From an uncultured Alphaproteobacteria bacterium (GTDB lineage Bacteria > Pseudomonadota > Alphaproteobacteria > Caulobacterales > Caulobacteraceae), in contig CAIYSH010000238.1 of assembly GCA_903928755.1 (NCBI GenBank), positions 1 to 16,242 on the forward strand: a stretch of 16,242 nucleotides of DNA. The letters are read 5' to 3'. Position numbers and translations under genes: made by a program. Under the pieces are notes generated by a model. The model saw only the letters and a list, made by a program, of their open reading frames with translations, did no database searches and was not told the origin of the DNA. Shown here piece after piece: positions 1 through 7,461 of this stretch (position 1 is its first letter; every line of letters starts with the position of its first letter).

Positions 1-526
1 TCACCTTTGCCTTCAGAAAGGCGGAGAGTGACCAGTAGCCAAATCCGAGGCGACGCCGGACACGATTGAACAGGGTATTGGTCAGCAGCAGGGCGCGGTA
101 GGCGTAGTCACCGACAAAGGCCAGCCAACGGGCATGCTGGACGACGCCATCGAACTCATCTCCGTGTGTCACCAGAAACCGGCGACCATCCGCGGTTTCA
201 TGAATGGCGTCACGCGCGACGATGACCCCACCGAAGTGAACGCCGATGAAGTCCCGCACCACCTCATCGTGATTACCCGGCACATAGACAACCTTCACAC
301 CCTTGCGGGCCATGCGCAGTATCTTCTGCACCACATCATTATGTGACTGTGGCCAGTACCAACCGGACTTCAGTTTCCAGCCGTCGATGATGTCGCCGAC
401 CAGATAAAGCGTATCGCATTCCACGTGGCGGATGAAATCCAGCAGCAGCTCTGCCTGGCATCCCCGTGTGCCAAGGTGAATGTCCGAAATGAAAACGGTC
501 CTGTAATGTCGCGTTTCGAATTCCAT
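1..526 (-). CDS. LpxH-like metallophosphoesterase (UDP-2,3-diacylglucosamine diphosphatase family), 3' end missing
   Basis: Reading the minus strand from an ATG at 524-526 gives an uninterrupted frame to the window edge (175 codons); the C-terminus is missing. It carries the calcineurin-like phosphoesterase metal-ligand blocks: DIH at residues 15-17, GDIID at 44-48, GNHDE at 84-88 and THGDEFD at 120-126. The stretch GWKLKSGWYWPQSHN at 49-63 resembles the COG2908/LpxH-like group that hydrolyses UDP-2,3-diacylglucosamine to lipid X in lipid A synthesis. A G-rich stretch (TGGGGGATC on the minus strand) lies about 8 bases before the ATG and can serve as a ribosome site. The gene diverges from the TetR gene across about 115 bp. 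The metallophosphatase fold is secure. The exact substrate is not, since many alphaproteobacteria carry paralogues or use LpxI for this step. Confidence 0.88.
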   Translation of the reverse strand, partial: MEFETRHYRTVFISDIHLGTRGCQAELLLDFIRHVECDTLYLVGDIIDGWKLKSGWYWPQSHNDVVQKILRMARKGVKVVYVPGNHDEVVRDFIGVHFGGVIVARDAIHETADGRRFLVTHGDEFDGVVQHARWLAFVGDYAYRALLLTNTLFNRVRRRLGFGYWSLSAFLKAKV

Positions 527-538
527 CTTCAGATCCCC

Positions 539-603
539 CACTGACCTGGAATGGGCATCCGCTAGGCTGATTGCGTGTCAGTGATGTGAAACCGGTGCCT
601 GAC
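539..603. promoter_or_regulatory. Divergent promoter region with repeated CTGAC/GTCAG half-sites
   Basis: The 114-bp gap between the LpxH-like gene and the TetR gene holds CACTGAC at 539-545 and its exact reverse complement GTCAGTG at 577-583, plus another CTGAC at 599-603. TetR regulators often bind inverted repeats in such divergent gaps and repress themselves, so these are candidate half-sites. Spacings of 31 and 17 bp between arms are wide for one TetR dimer, and I found no convincing -35/-10 pair. This is a weak call. Confidence 0.3.
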
Positions 604-640
604 CTGTCCAGATGACGGCAAAAGACCTATGTAACCAGCC

Positions 641-1276
641 ATGGACGACGCAAAATCGCACGCGCGGGAGACGCCCAAGGCGATCCGGACCCGGGCCCGC
701 ATCCTCGAGGCCGCCACGGCCCTGTTTGCAAGGGTCGGCTATCATCGGGCTGACAATGCCATGATTGCCGAGGCTGCGGGTCTGACCCGGGGCGCGATGC
801 TCTACCATTTTCCGACCCGCGAATCCCTGGTGGAGGCGGTCATCGGCCATATCGACACAGCACGGGCCAGGCTGTTCGAATCGGCCGCAGCCCACCCTCC
901 GCAGACCGATGCGGCGGAACACGCCATCGATGCTTACTGGAGCCTGCTTCACGAGCCCCCCTTCATCGCCTTTTCAGAACTCGAGGCTGCCGCCCGGACT
1001 GATCCCATGCTGGCGTCTCAGCTGGCAGGTGCCCAGGCGGCCTTTGACCGCGCCCAGGTCGGCGAGCGGTTCAATGCCCTGGCGCAGGCGGGCACCGACC
1101 CGCGATTCCAGGCCAGCCGGGACCTGGGCCGGTTCCTGCTTGAGGGTCTGGCCAAGGGGGCCATGACCTATGACGAGACGGCGCGACGGGAGCGCCTGCT
1201 TCAGATCGTCAAACGCGCCGTCCGGGCCCTCAACCGAAAGGGCGGAGCCCAGGACCTCTGGCCTGACCCCTTCTAG
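641..1276 (+). CDS. TetR/AcrR-family transcriptional regulator
   Basis: This 211-residue protein has a typical N-terminal TetR DNA-binding domain at about residues 17-63. The recognition region AAGLTRGAMLYHFPTRESLVE spans 45-65 and matches the family pattern in which the HTH is followed by Y-x-F and an acidic turn. The C-terminal helices (about 70-200) should form the ligand-binding and dimer domain, but they do not reveal the ligand. I see no strong ribosome site before the ATG at 641. It diverges from the LpxH-like gene, and its TAG stop overlaps the TAG stop of the convergent DUF885 gene within CTAG. By position it may control itself and the divergent gene. A role in acyl-CoA metabolism is possible for the family but nothing here shows it. 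Confidence 0.93.
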   Translation: MDDAKSHARETPKAIRTRARILEAATALFARVGYHRADNAMIAEAAGLTRGAMLYHFPTRESLVEAVIGHIDTARARLFESAAAHPPQTDAAEHAIDAYWSLLHEPPFIAFSELEAAARTDPMLASQLAGAQAAFDRAQVGERFNALAQAGTDPRFQASRDLGRFLLEGLAKGAMTYDETARRERLLQIVKRAVRALNRKGGAQDLWPDPF

Positions 1277-3012
1277 CGCCGCGTCTCCGCCGCGATCCAG
1301 CGGTCCACCCTCTGCTCCAGCAGGGAAAGAGGCAGGGGCCCCGCCAGAAGTATGGCATCATGAAAACGACGGATGTCGAAGCGGCCACCCAGGGCAGCCC
1401 TGGCCTTCTCCCGAAGGGCGACAATCTTCATTTCCCCGATCTTGTAGGCCAGGGCCTGTCCCGGCCAGGAGACATAGCGGGCCAGTTCCACCTCTATGTT
1501 CAGGGGCGACAGCGCCGTATTTTCGGCAAAGCAGGCCCGGCCCTGGTCAAGCGTCCAGCCCTTCCAGTGAATGCCGGTGTCGGCAACCAGACGACAGGCC
1601 CGCCACATTTCATAACTGAGACGCCCGAAACGCTCATAGGCGTCCCGATAGATCCCCATCTCGCCGCCCAACTTTTCGCCATAGAGGCCCCACCCCTCGG
1701 TGAAGGCGGTGACGTCAGCATTCCGGCGGAAATTCGGGACGCCCTGCAGTTCCTGTCCCAGGGCGATCTGCAGGTGATGGCCGGGAACCGCCTCATGCAG
1801 GGTCAGGGCGGGCAGTTCGTAGAGCGGTCTCTGATCGAGCCTGGAGGTATTGACCATGTATCCGCCGGACACGCCCTGTTCGGGGTTGCCGCCGAAATAG
1901 CGGCCGGTCGTATAGGTCTCCTCGATGTCTGCAGGCACCGGTCGCACGCCGTAGGACAGGCGGGGCAAGGTGGCAAACCAGGCAGGCAGTTCATTGTCGA
2001 TCCGCTTGGCGATCCTCGAGGCCTTCTCAAGCAGGTCCTCCCGGGACGGGGCATAGAACCGCGGATCACTGCGCAGATAGGTCTGGAAGCCTCTGAAATC
2101 GCCCTTGAAGCCGGTTTCGGCAATGACGCCGTCCATCTCCCTCCGGATACGGGCGACCTCTGCGAGGCCAATCTGGTGGATCTGGTCTGGCGTCAGCGTG
2201 GTCGTCGTATGGTCCGCCACCAACCATCTGTAATAGGCCTCGCCCTGGGGAACATTCCGGATGCCCAGGGACTTGCGCCCGGCAGGCAGGTATTCATTTT
2301 CCAGGAAGGCGACGAAGGCCCGCTGGGCCGGACGGACCTGATCCTTGATCACCGCCATGGCTTCTCGACGAAGCCCCTCGGGATCGGCGATCCCCGCCGG
2401 CAGCCGGACCAGCGGCGTCAGCAGGGGATCGCTCTCAACGGCCGCCGACGCCTGGGCCCTGGCCCGCTCCAGGACCTGCTGGTTTGTGGACTCGGGCTGG
2501 GTGAAGCCTGAAGCCATCCCGCGTCGGGCATTGGCCATGTTGTCCTCGTAGAACCTGGGCAGGGCACGAAGTCGGGAAATCCAGGCCCTTGCCTCGGCCG
2601 TGGTGCGGACAGGCGTGGTGGTCGCCACATAATTCAGCGTCTGATGAAACCCGCCGTCGGAATTGAACGGCATGCGGGCCTCGTCAAAGGACAGGCTCGA
2701 AAGCCGGCGATCCAGGGTCCAGGTCAGGAAATCCCGATTCAGGCGCGCCGCGTCAGACAGGCCTTTCACGGGAATTGCTGCCAGCTTCGACCTCAACAGG
2801 CCAAGGGCAACAGACCGGGCCCGGTCTGCAGCAGGGGTCACATCGGGGAGACGACCAAGGGCCGACAGATCACCCTGCTGGCCGGCGGCGAATGGATCAT
2901 CCCGAAGGCTGTAGGCTTCGTAGTCGGCAACCACCCGGTTGACGGCCCTGTCATCGGCAAGGGCCGGGGCGGCGACGACAAGCCAGAGCAGTGCAAACAG
3001 GGCCGTGCGCAT
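1273..3012 (-). CDS. Secreted DUF885-family protein (putative zinc metallo-carboxypeptidase)
   Basis: The protein has 579 residues from the ATG at 3010-3012. It begins with a type I signal peptide: MRT, a hydrophobic stretch of about 13 residues, then a likely cut after APALA near residue 20. The DUF885 hallmark HEAVPGHH lies at residues 406-413 and contains an HExxx-HH zinc-site pattern. The downstream segment FTEGWGLYGEKL fits a third acidic ligand region seen in gluzincin-like families. Proteins of this family are usually annotated as putative peptidases, and the signal peptide places it in the periplasm. The frame stays open upstream to 3183, but that start would lie inside the divergent permease, would hide the signal peptide and would ignore an AGGAGAGGA ribosome site six bases from the chosen ATG. 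Substrate unknown. Confidence 0.9.
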   Translation of the reverse strand: MRTALFALLWLVVAAPALADDRAVNRVVADYEAYSLRDDPFAAGQQGDLSALGRLPDVTPAADRARSVALGLLRSKLAAIPVKGLSDAARLNRDFLTWTLDRRLSSLSFDEARMPFNSDGGFHQTLNYVATTTPVRTTAEARAWISRLRALPRFYEDNMANARRGMASGFTQPESTNQQVLERARAQASAAVESDPLLTPLVRLPAGIADPEGLRREAMAVIKDQVRPAQRAFVAFLENEYLPAGRKSLGIRNVPQGEAYYRWLVADHTTTTLTPDQIHQIGLAEVARIRREMDGVIAETGFKGDFRGFQTYLRSDPRFYAPSREDLLEKASRIAKRIDNELPAWFATLPRLSYGVRPVPADIEETYTTGRYFGGNPEQGVSGGYMVNTSRLDQRPLYELPALTLHEAVPGHHLQIALGQELQGVPNFRRNADVTAFTEGWGLYGEKLGGEMGIYRDAYERFGRLSYEMWRACRLVADTGIHWKGWTLDQGRACFAENTALSPLNIEVELARYVSWPGQALAYKIGEMKIVALREKARAALGGRFDIRRFHDAILLAGPLPLSLLEQRVDRWIAAETRR

Positions 3013-3018
3013 TTGAAG

Positions 3019-3027
3019 TCCTCTCCT
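3019..3027 (-). promoter_or_regulatory. Strong Shine-Dalgarno site that fixes the DUF885 start
   Basis: On the minus strand the sequence is AGGAGAGGA, six bases before the ATG at 3010-3012. It selects this start over an upstream in-frame start that would add 57 residues and bury the signal peptide. Confidence 0.8.
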
Positions 3028-3107
3028 ATTCCATATCAGGCTAACGGACCTTGCTCCCTGCGTCGAACCCGGGTCATTCTTGGAGACTGAAATTTTGAGG
3101 CCCGACC

Positions 3108-4514
3108 ATGAGTTTCCTGACCCGCCGTAAGGCCATTGCACCGCATGTCCATGAAGACGGCCAGCATCGCCTGAAGGCGACATTGAGCTGGCCCCACCTG
3201 GTGGCCCTGGGCGTAGGCGCCATCATCGGCACGGGTATCTACACCCTGACAGGTGTCGCCGCGGGCCTGGCCGGGCCGGCCGTGATCCTGTCCTTTGCTG
3301 TGGCCGGTGCCGTCTGCGCCTGCGCCGCCCTCTGCTATGCCGAGATGGCCAGCGTCATGCCACAGTCGGGCAGTGCCTATGCCTATTCCTATGCGACCCT
3401 TGGCGAGATGATCGCCTGGATCGTCGGCTGGAGCCTGATCCTGGAATACACCCTGGTCTGCAGCGCCGTGTCGGTTGGCTGGGCAGGTTATGCAGGCGGC
3501 CTCATCGAGCAGGCACACTGGGCGATCCCCAAGGCCCTGCTGGCCGGGCCGGAGGCCGGGGGCATGGTCAATCTGCCCGCTGTCTTCATTTCACTTGTGG
3601 TGACCGGCATGCTGCTGGTCGGCACGAAAGAGAGCGCGACCGTCAATTTCGTCCTTGTCTGCGTCAAGCTGGTCGCCCTGGCCGGATTTGTCGCCCTGAC
3701 CCTGCCGCACTTCGACGCCAGCCACTTCCAGCCCTTCGCGCCCTTTGGCTTCGGGGCCCATGAGGTCGAAGGCAAAAAGTACGGCATGATGGGGGCCGCG
3801 GCGATCATCTTCTTCGCGTTTTATGGTTTCGACGCCATATCGACCGCGGCGGAAGAGGCGAAAAATCCCAGCCGGGACCTGACCATCGGCATTGTCGGCT
3901 CCATGGTTCTCTGCACCATCATCTACATGGTGGTGGCGGCCTGCGCCCTGGGGACCTCACCCTATGACGTCTTCTCCAAAAGCCCTGAGCCCCTGGCCTT
4001 TGTCCTGCGGGAACTGGGTCAGCCGGGACCAGCCGCCATCATCGCCGGTGCCGCAGTCGTCGCCATGCCGACCGTCATCATGGTCTTCATGTTCGGTCAG
4101 AGCCGGGTGTTTTTCGCCATGGCCCGGGACGGCCTCCTGCCCCGCTGGCTGGCAGCGGTAAACCCGCGCGGCGTGCCAGCCCGGGTCACCGTCCTGACCG
4201 GCGTCATTTCAGCCGTGATCGGCGGGATCATGCCCCTGTCGGAGATCGCCGCCCTGGCCAATGCGGGAACCCTGGCCGCCTTCATCGCCACCATCGCCGC
4301 GGTAATGGTCCTGCGCCGCGCAAGCCCGCCAGTCGCACGCACCTTCTCAACGCCCTGGATCTGGTTTGTCGGACCCGCCGGAATCGCCGGGTGCCTCTAC
4401 CTGTTCTCCAGCCTGGCGGCGAAGACCATCACATTTTTCCTGATCTGGAACCTGATCGGGATCGCGGTCTACCTGCTGTACGGGCGCAACCGCAGCCGCC
4501 TGGCCGACAGCTAG
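3108..4514 (+). CDS. APC-superfamily amino acid permease (cationic amino acid transporter-like)
   Basis: This 468-residue integral membrane protein looks like a 12-helix amino acid/polyamine/organocation transporter. The first helix carries the substrate-backbone loop GAIIGTGIY at residues 37-45. The amphipathic family signature FFAFYGFDAISTAAEEAKNP at 235-254 is followed by RDLTIGI, the form seen in YfnA/CAT-type permeases. The N-terminal segment before helix 1 and the C-terminal tail are short and basic, fitting a cytoplasmic location. GAGG lies about nine bases before the ATG. The gene diverges from DUF885 across 95 bp and overlaps the rmlB stop by 4 bp at its 3' end. The family makes amino acid uptake likely; the preferred substrate cannot be read. 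A secreted peptidase-like protein encoded next door suggests peptide-derived amino acid use, which is inference. Confidence 0.92.
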   Translation: MSFLTRRKAIAPHVHEDGQHRLKATLSWPHLVALGVGAIIGTGIYTLTGVAAGLAGPAVILSFAVAGAVCACAALCYAEMASVMPQSGSAYAYSYATLGEMIAWIVGWSLILEYTLVCSAVSVGWAGYAGGLIEQAHWAIPKALLAGPEAGGMVNLPAVFISLVVTGMLLVGTKESATVNFVLVCVKLVALAGFVALTLPHFDASHFQPFAPFGFGAHEVEGKKYGMMGAAAIIFFAFYGFDAISTAAEEAKNPSRDLTIGIVGSMVLCTIIYMVVAACALGTSPYDVFSKSPEPLAFVLRELGQPGPAAIIAGAAVVAMPTVIMVFMFGQSRVFFAMARDGLLPRWLAAVNPRGVPARVTVLTGVISAVIGGIMPLSEIAALANAGTLAAFIATIAAVMVLRRASPPVARTFSTPWIWFVGPAGIAGCLYLFSSLAAKTITFFLIWNLIGIAVYLLYGRNRSRLADS

Positions 4515-5575
4515 GCGGCCGAGGTTTCCGGGCCAGCCAGGCCCAGCCGCTCGGACTGGAACCCACGGTCGCGGATGCCTTGCCACCAGGCACGGTTTTC
4601 CACATACCAGCGCACGGTATCTTCCAGACCTTCGGCCAGGGGGGTTCTGGGCTCCCAGCCCAGTTCGTCCTTCAGCTTCGTGGCGTCGATGGAATAGCGG
4701 AAGTCGTGGCCCGGGCGATCAGCCACGAAGGTGATGCGCTCGGCATGGGGCACATTGGCCGGCGCCAGCCTGTCCAGGTGAGTGCAGAGAATCTGGATGA
4801 CCTCGAGATTGCGCAGGTTGGAGTCGCCGCCCACGCAGTAGGTCTCGCCCAGACGTCCCTTCTGCAGGACCGTCAGCAGGGCGTCGGCATGGTCGTCCAC
4901 ATGCAGCCAGTCGCGGACCTGACGGCCGTCGCCATAGACCGGGATGGTCTTGCCCTCCAGGGCCCTCAGGACCACGGTCGGGATCAGTTTTTCCGGGAAC
5001 TGATAGGGTCCGTAATTGTTGGCGCAGTTGGTCACGACCACCGGCAGGCCGAAGGTGCGGTGCCAGGCCCGCACCAGATGATCCGCCCCGGCCTTTGAGG
5101 CCGAATAGGGCGAGTTCGGGTCATACGGCGTCTCTTCGGTAAAGGCCCCGTCTTCGCCCAGGGCCCCGAAGACCTCGTCGGTCGAGACGTGGTGGAAGCG
5201 GAACTTGGCCTTGCGGTCCGCTGGCAGGGCGTTCCAGTAGGCCCGGGCAACTTCAAGCAGGACGGCCGTGCCCATGACGTTTGAGCGCACGAAATCCAGC
5301 GGACCGTCAATGGCGCGGTCGTTATGGCTCTCGGCCGCCAGGTGCATGATGGCGTCCGGTTGGTGGCGTTCGAAAATCGCCGCCACTGCGGCCTGATCAC
5401 AGATATCAGCCTGCTCGAAGACATAGCGGTCGCTGACGGCGGCCTCGGCGACATTCTCGAGATTGGCCGAGTAGGACAGGACATCAAGATTGACCACATG
5501 GTGGCCATCAGCCACGGCGCGGCGAACGACGGCTGACCCTATGAAGCCGGCGCCGCCGGTGACAATGAGTTTCAT
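4511..5575 (-). CDS. rmlB: dTDP-glucose 4,6-dehydratase
   Basis: This 354-residue extended short-chain dehydrogenase/reductase converts dTDP-glucose to dTDP-4-keto-6-deoxyglucose, the second step toward dTDP-L-rhamnose and other 6-deoxysugars. The NAD-binding motif GGAGFIG is at residues 7-13 and HLAAESHNDRAI at 78-89. The catalytic T-D-E triad is at 132-134 in STDEVFG, and the YxxxK pair is Y157/K161. NNYGPYQFPEKLIP at 186-199 is also typical of RmlB. Family members usually have HVDRSI where this one has HNDRAI, and EVYG rather than EVFG; neither change removes a catalytic residue. Length is normal. No rmlA, rmlC or rmlD is adjacent, so partners must be elsewhere or the product feeds another sugar. 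The stop overlaps the permease stop in CTAG. A GGAA five bases before the ATG is only a weak ribosome site. Confidence 0.95.
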   Translation of the reverse strand: MKLIVTGGAGFIGSAVVRRAVADGHHVVNLDVLSYSANLENVAEAAVSDRYVFEQADICDQAAVAAIFERHQPDAIMHLAAESHNDRAIDGPLDFVRSNVMGTAVLLEVARAYWNALPADRKAKFRFHHVSTDEVFGALGEDGAFTEETPYDPNSPYSASKAGADHLVRAWHRTFGLPVVVTNCANNYGPYQFPEKLIPTVVLRALEGKTIPVYGDGRQVRDWLHVDDHADALLTVLQKGRLGETYCVGGDSNLRNLEVIQILCTHLDRLAPANVPHAERITFVADRPGHDFRYSIDATKLKDELGWEPRTPLAEGLEDTVRWYVENRAWWQGIRDRGFQSERLGLAGPETSAA

Positions 5576-5837
5576 TTCGGTTCCAAAAACCTTCCGATGG
5601 GCGGTGGGCCGACCCGGTATCCTGCCTGCCTCCTATCAGGAGATCGTCCCCGCTGAAATATCCGCAGGGCATGCCATGCAGGCCTTTTTCGCAAAACACA
5701 GCCTTGAGGCGGGGGTGCGGCTTGCCTAAAGTCGATCCAGACCTGTCCCGACGCGCATTTTCGCGCCGGCAGCATCGCCTTCAGGATTCATCGAAGGCGG
5801 TCGGCGGGGGCGCGCATTGGCGCCGCTGGGGAATGGC
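5576..5837. other. Divergent intergenic region between rmlB and the MATE gene
   Basis: This 262-bp non-coding stretch must hold promoters for both genes. I see a short perfect inverted repeat, CTCCT-ATC-AGGAG, at about 5630-5642, and a GATTC (the GANTC pattern methylated by CcrM in alphaproteobacteria) at 5785-5789; a second GANTC, GAATC, lies at 5841-5845 just inside the next gene. Short minus-strand open frames here overlap rmlB and lack recognisable domains, so I do not call them genes. No convincing sigma-70 pair was found. Confidence 0.35.
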
Positions 5838-7373
5838 GTGGAATCAAAGAGAAGTCCGGCTTCGGAGAGAACCTCGGGTCCGCCTGCAGGGGCACAGGGT
5901 GGACGACCGGGTGGTCCGGGCCGTCGGCCTGGCATGCCTGACCTGACCTCAGGCCCGATCGGGCCGACCCTTGTCGCCTTTGCCCTGCCGGTTCTGGGCA
6001 CCAATATCCTCCAGTCGCTGAACGGAACGGCCAACGCCATATGGGTCAGTCATGCCCTTGGCGCGGCTGCCCTGACCGCAACCACCAATGCCAACACCAT
6101 CTTCTTCCTGATGCTGGGATCGGTCTTCGGCATCACCATGGCGGCCAATCTGCTGATCGGTCAGGCCATTGGTGCCGGTGATCGCCATCTGGCCAAGCGT
6201 GTGGTGGGAACAGCCATCGTCTTCTTTGCCCTGGTGTCCATGCTGGTGGGCTTTGTGGGCTATACCTTCACGCCCGCCATCCTGACCGCCATGCAGACCC
6301 CGCCGGATGCCAAGGCCGACGCGATCATCTATCTGCGCGTCATCTTCATGGCGATTCCGTTCATGTACTTCTTCTCCTTCGTCCAGATGGGGCAGAGGGG
6401 GTCCGGGGATTCAAAGACACCCTTCTATTTTTCCCTGTTCGCCGTCGCTCTCGAAGTCTGTCTGAACCCCATGCTGATCATGGGTCTTGGTCCTTTCCCG
6501 AAGATGGGCATTGCCGGATCGGCCACCGCCACCCTCGTCAGTCAAACCCTGACCCTGGGCCTGATCATTGCCTGGCTCTACCGGACAGACTCAATCCTGG
6601 TACTCAAGCGCTCGGAATGGCATCTGCTGAAGCCTGACCTGGCCATCATGAAGAGCCTGGTGACCAAGGGCCTGCCCATGGGCATGCAGATGTTCGTCAT
6701 TTCGGGGGCTTCGGTCATCATGACGCGCTTCGTCAATGGTTACGGCTCCCAGACCGCGGCCGCCTATGGTGCCGCAATCCAGTTGTGGACCTACGTCCAG
6801 ATGCCCGCCATGGCCCTGGGCATGGCGGTTTCGTCCATGGCCGCCCAGAATGTCGGGGCTGGAAAGATGGATCGGGTGGACAAGGTGGCCGGTATCGGCA
6901 TTTCCTATGCCGCCCTGCTGAGTGGCATTCCGATCCTGATCATATATGCCATCGAGCCCATTGTCCTGCGGCTGTTCCTGCCTGCCGGCAGCACGTCGAT
7001 CCCGATCGCCATCCACATCAATTCCTTCGTGCTCTGGGGTTTCATCCCGTTTGGCATGAGCTTCATCCTGTCGGGCATTGTCCGGGCGACGGGTTCGGTG
7101 GTTCCGCCCCTGATCTTCATGGTGATCTCGCTCTGGATCATCCGCATCCCCTTCGCCCTCTCCCTGCAGCCCATGCTGGGTGCCGATGCCATCTGGTGGA
7201 GCTTCCCCCTGGGTTCAATAGCATCCCTGATCATGGCGGCGGGCTGGTTCAAGTGGGGACCCTGGCGCAAATCCCGCCTGCTTGAGACCATCCCGAGGGG
7301 TGATGCGCCCGACACCGGACATGGCGTGCCGGGAGGCGTCGAGGAAACCGAGGTCGCCGAGGCGGCCCGCTGA
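5838..7373 (+). CDS. MATE-family multidrug/toxin efflux transporter
   Basis: This polytopic membrane protein belongs to the MATE (NorM/DinF-like) exporters, which use a Na+ or H+ gradient to expel organic compounds. The N-terminal signature DLTSGPIGPTLVAFALPVL precedes helix 1. The family-like segment MFGIT/ANLLIGQAIGAGD is in the first half, and QLWTYVQMPAMALGMAVSSM with AAQNVGAG is in the second half, giving the two six-helix repeats. The start is uncertain. GTG at 5838 has GGGGA five bases upstream and yields 511 residues with a Gly/Pro/Arg-rich head; TTG at 5817 is a longer option. ATG at 5934 gives 479 residues, a standard MATE length, but has no visible ribosome site. The family is clear; substrates are not. 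Confidence 0.9.
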   Translation: MESKRSPASERTSGPPAGAQGGRPGGPGRRPGMPDLTSGPIGPTLVAFALPVLGTNILQSLNGTANAIWVSHALGAAALTATTNANTIFFLMLGSVFGITMAANLLIGQAIGAGDRHLAKRVVGTAIVFFALVSMLVGFVGYTFTPAILTAMQTPPDAKADAIIYLRVIFMAIPFMYFFSFVQMGQRGSGDSKTPFYFSLFAVALEVCLNPMLIMGLGPFPKMGIAGSATATLVSQTLTLGLIIAWLYRTDSILVLKRSEWHLLKPDLAIMKSLVTKGLPMGMQMFVISGASVIMTRFVNGYGSQTAAAYGAAIQLWTYVQMPAMALGMAVSSMAAQNVGAGKMDRVDKVAGIGISYAALLSGIPILIIYAIEPIVLRLFLPAGSTSIPIAIHINSFVLWGFIPFGMSFILSGIVRATGSVVPPLIFMVISLWIIRIPFALSLQPMLGADAIWWSFPLGSIASLIMAAGWFKWGPWRKSRLLETIPRGDAPDTGHGVPGGVEETEVAEAAR

Positions 7374-7409
7374 CCGGTCTGCAGGCGGCATCCTGTCATG
7401 AGGCCGGTC
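7372..7409. other. Inverted repeat at the convergent MATE/symporter junction
   Basis: GACCGG at 7372-7377 pairs with CCGGTC at 7404-7409, with a smaller CAGG/CCTG pair (7382-7385, 7392-7395) nested inside. It overlaps the MATE stop and lies between two converging genes, where a transcription stop is expected. No T-run follows on either strand, so it is at best a weak or Rho-assisted terminator. Confidence 0.25.
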
Positions 7410-7461
7410 CGTCTGGCCTTCCGTGTGGTCGGTGCGACGGCCGGGGATGCGGCTGAGGTCG

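Noticed and set aside
1710..1717. TGACGTCA, matching one side of the 10331 palindrome
   Set aside because: It is inside the DUF885 coding sequence and lacks the second arm, so chance is the simplest explanation.
1360..2511. A 383-codon open frame antisense to the DUF885 gene
   Set aside because: No family features and no ribosome site. The opposite strand has a signal peptide and the HEAVPGHH motif.
5508..5775. Two short minus-strand open frames (63 and 67 codons) upstream of and into rmlB
   Set aside because: They overlap rmlB out of frame, contain no domain and lack convincing ribosome sites.
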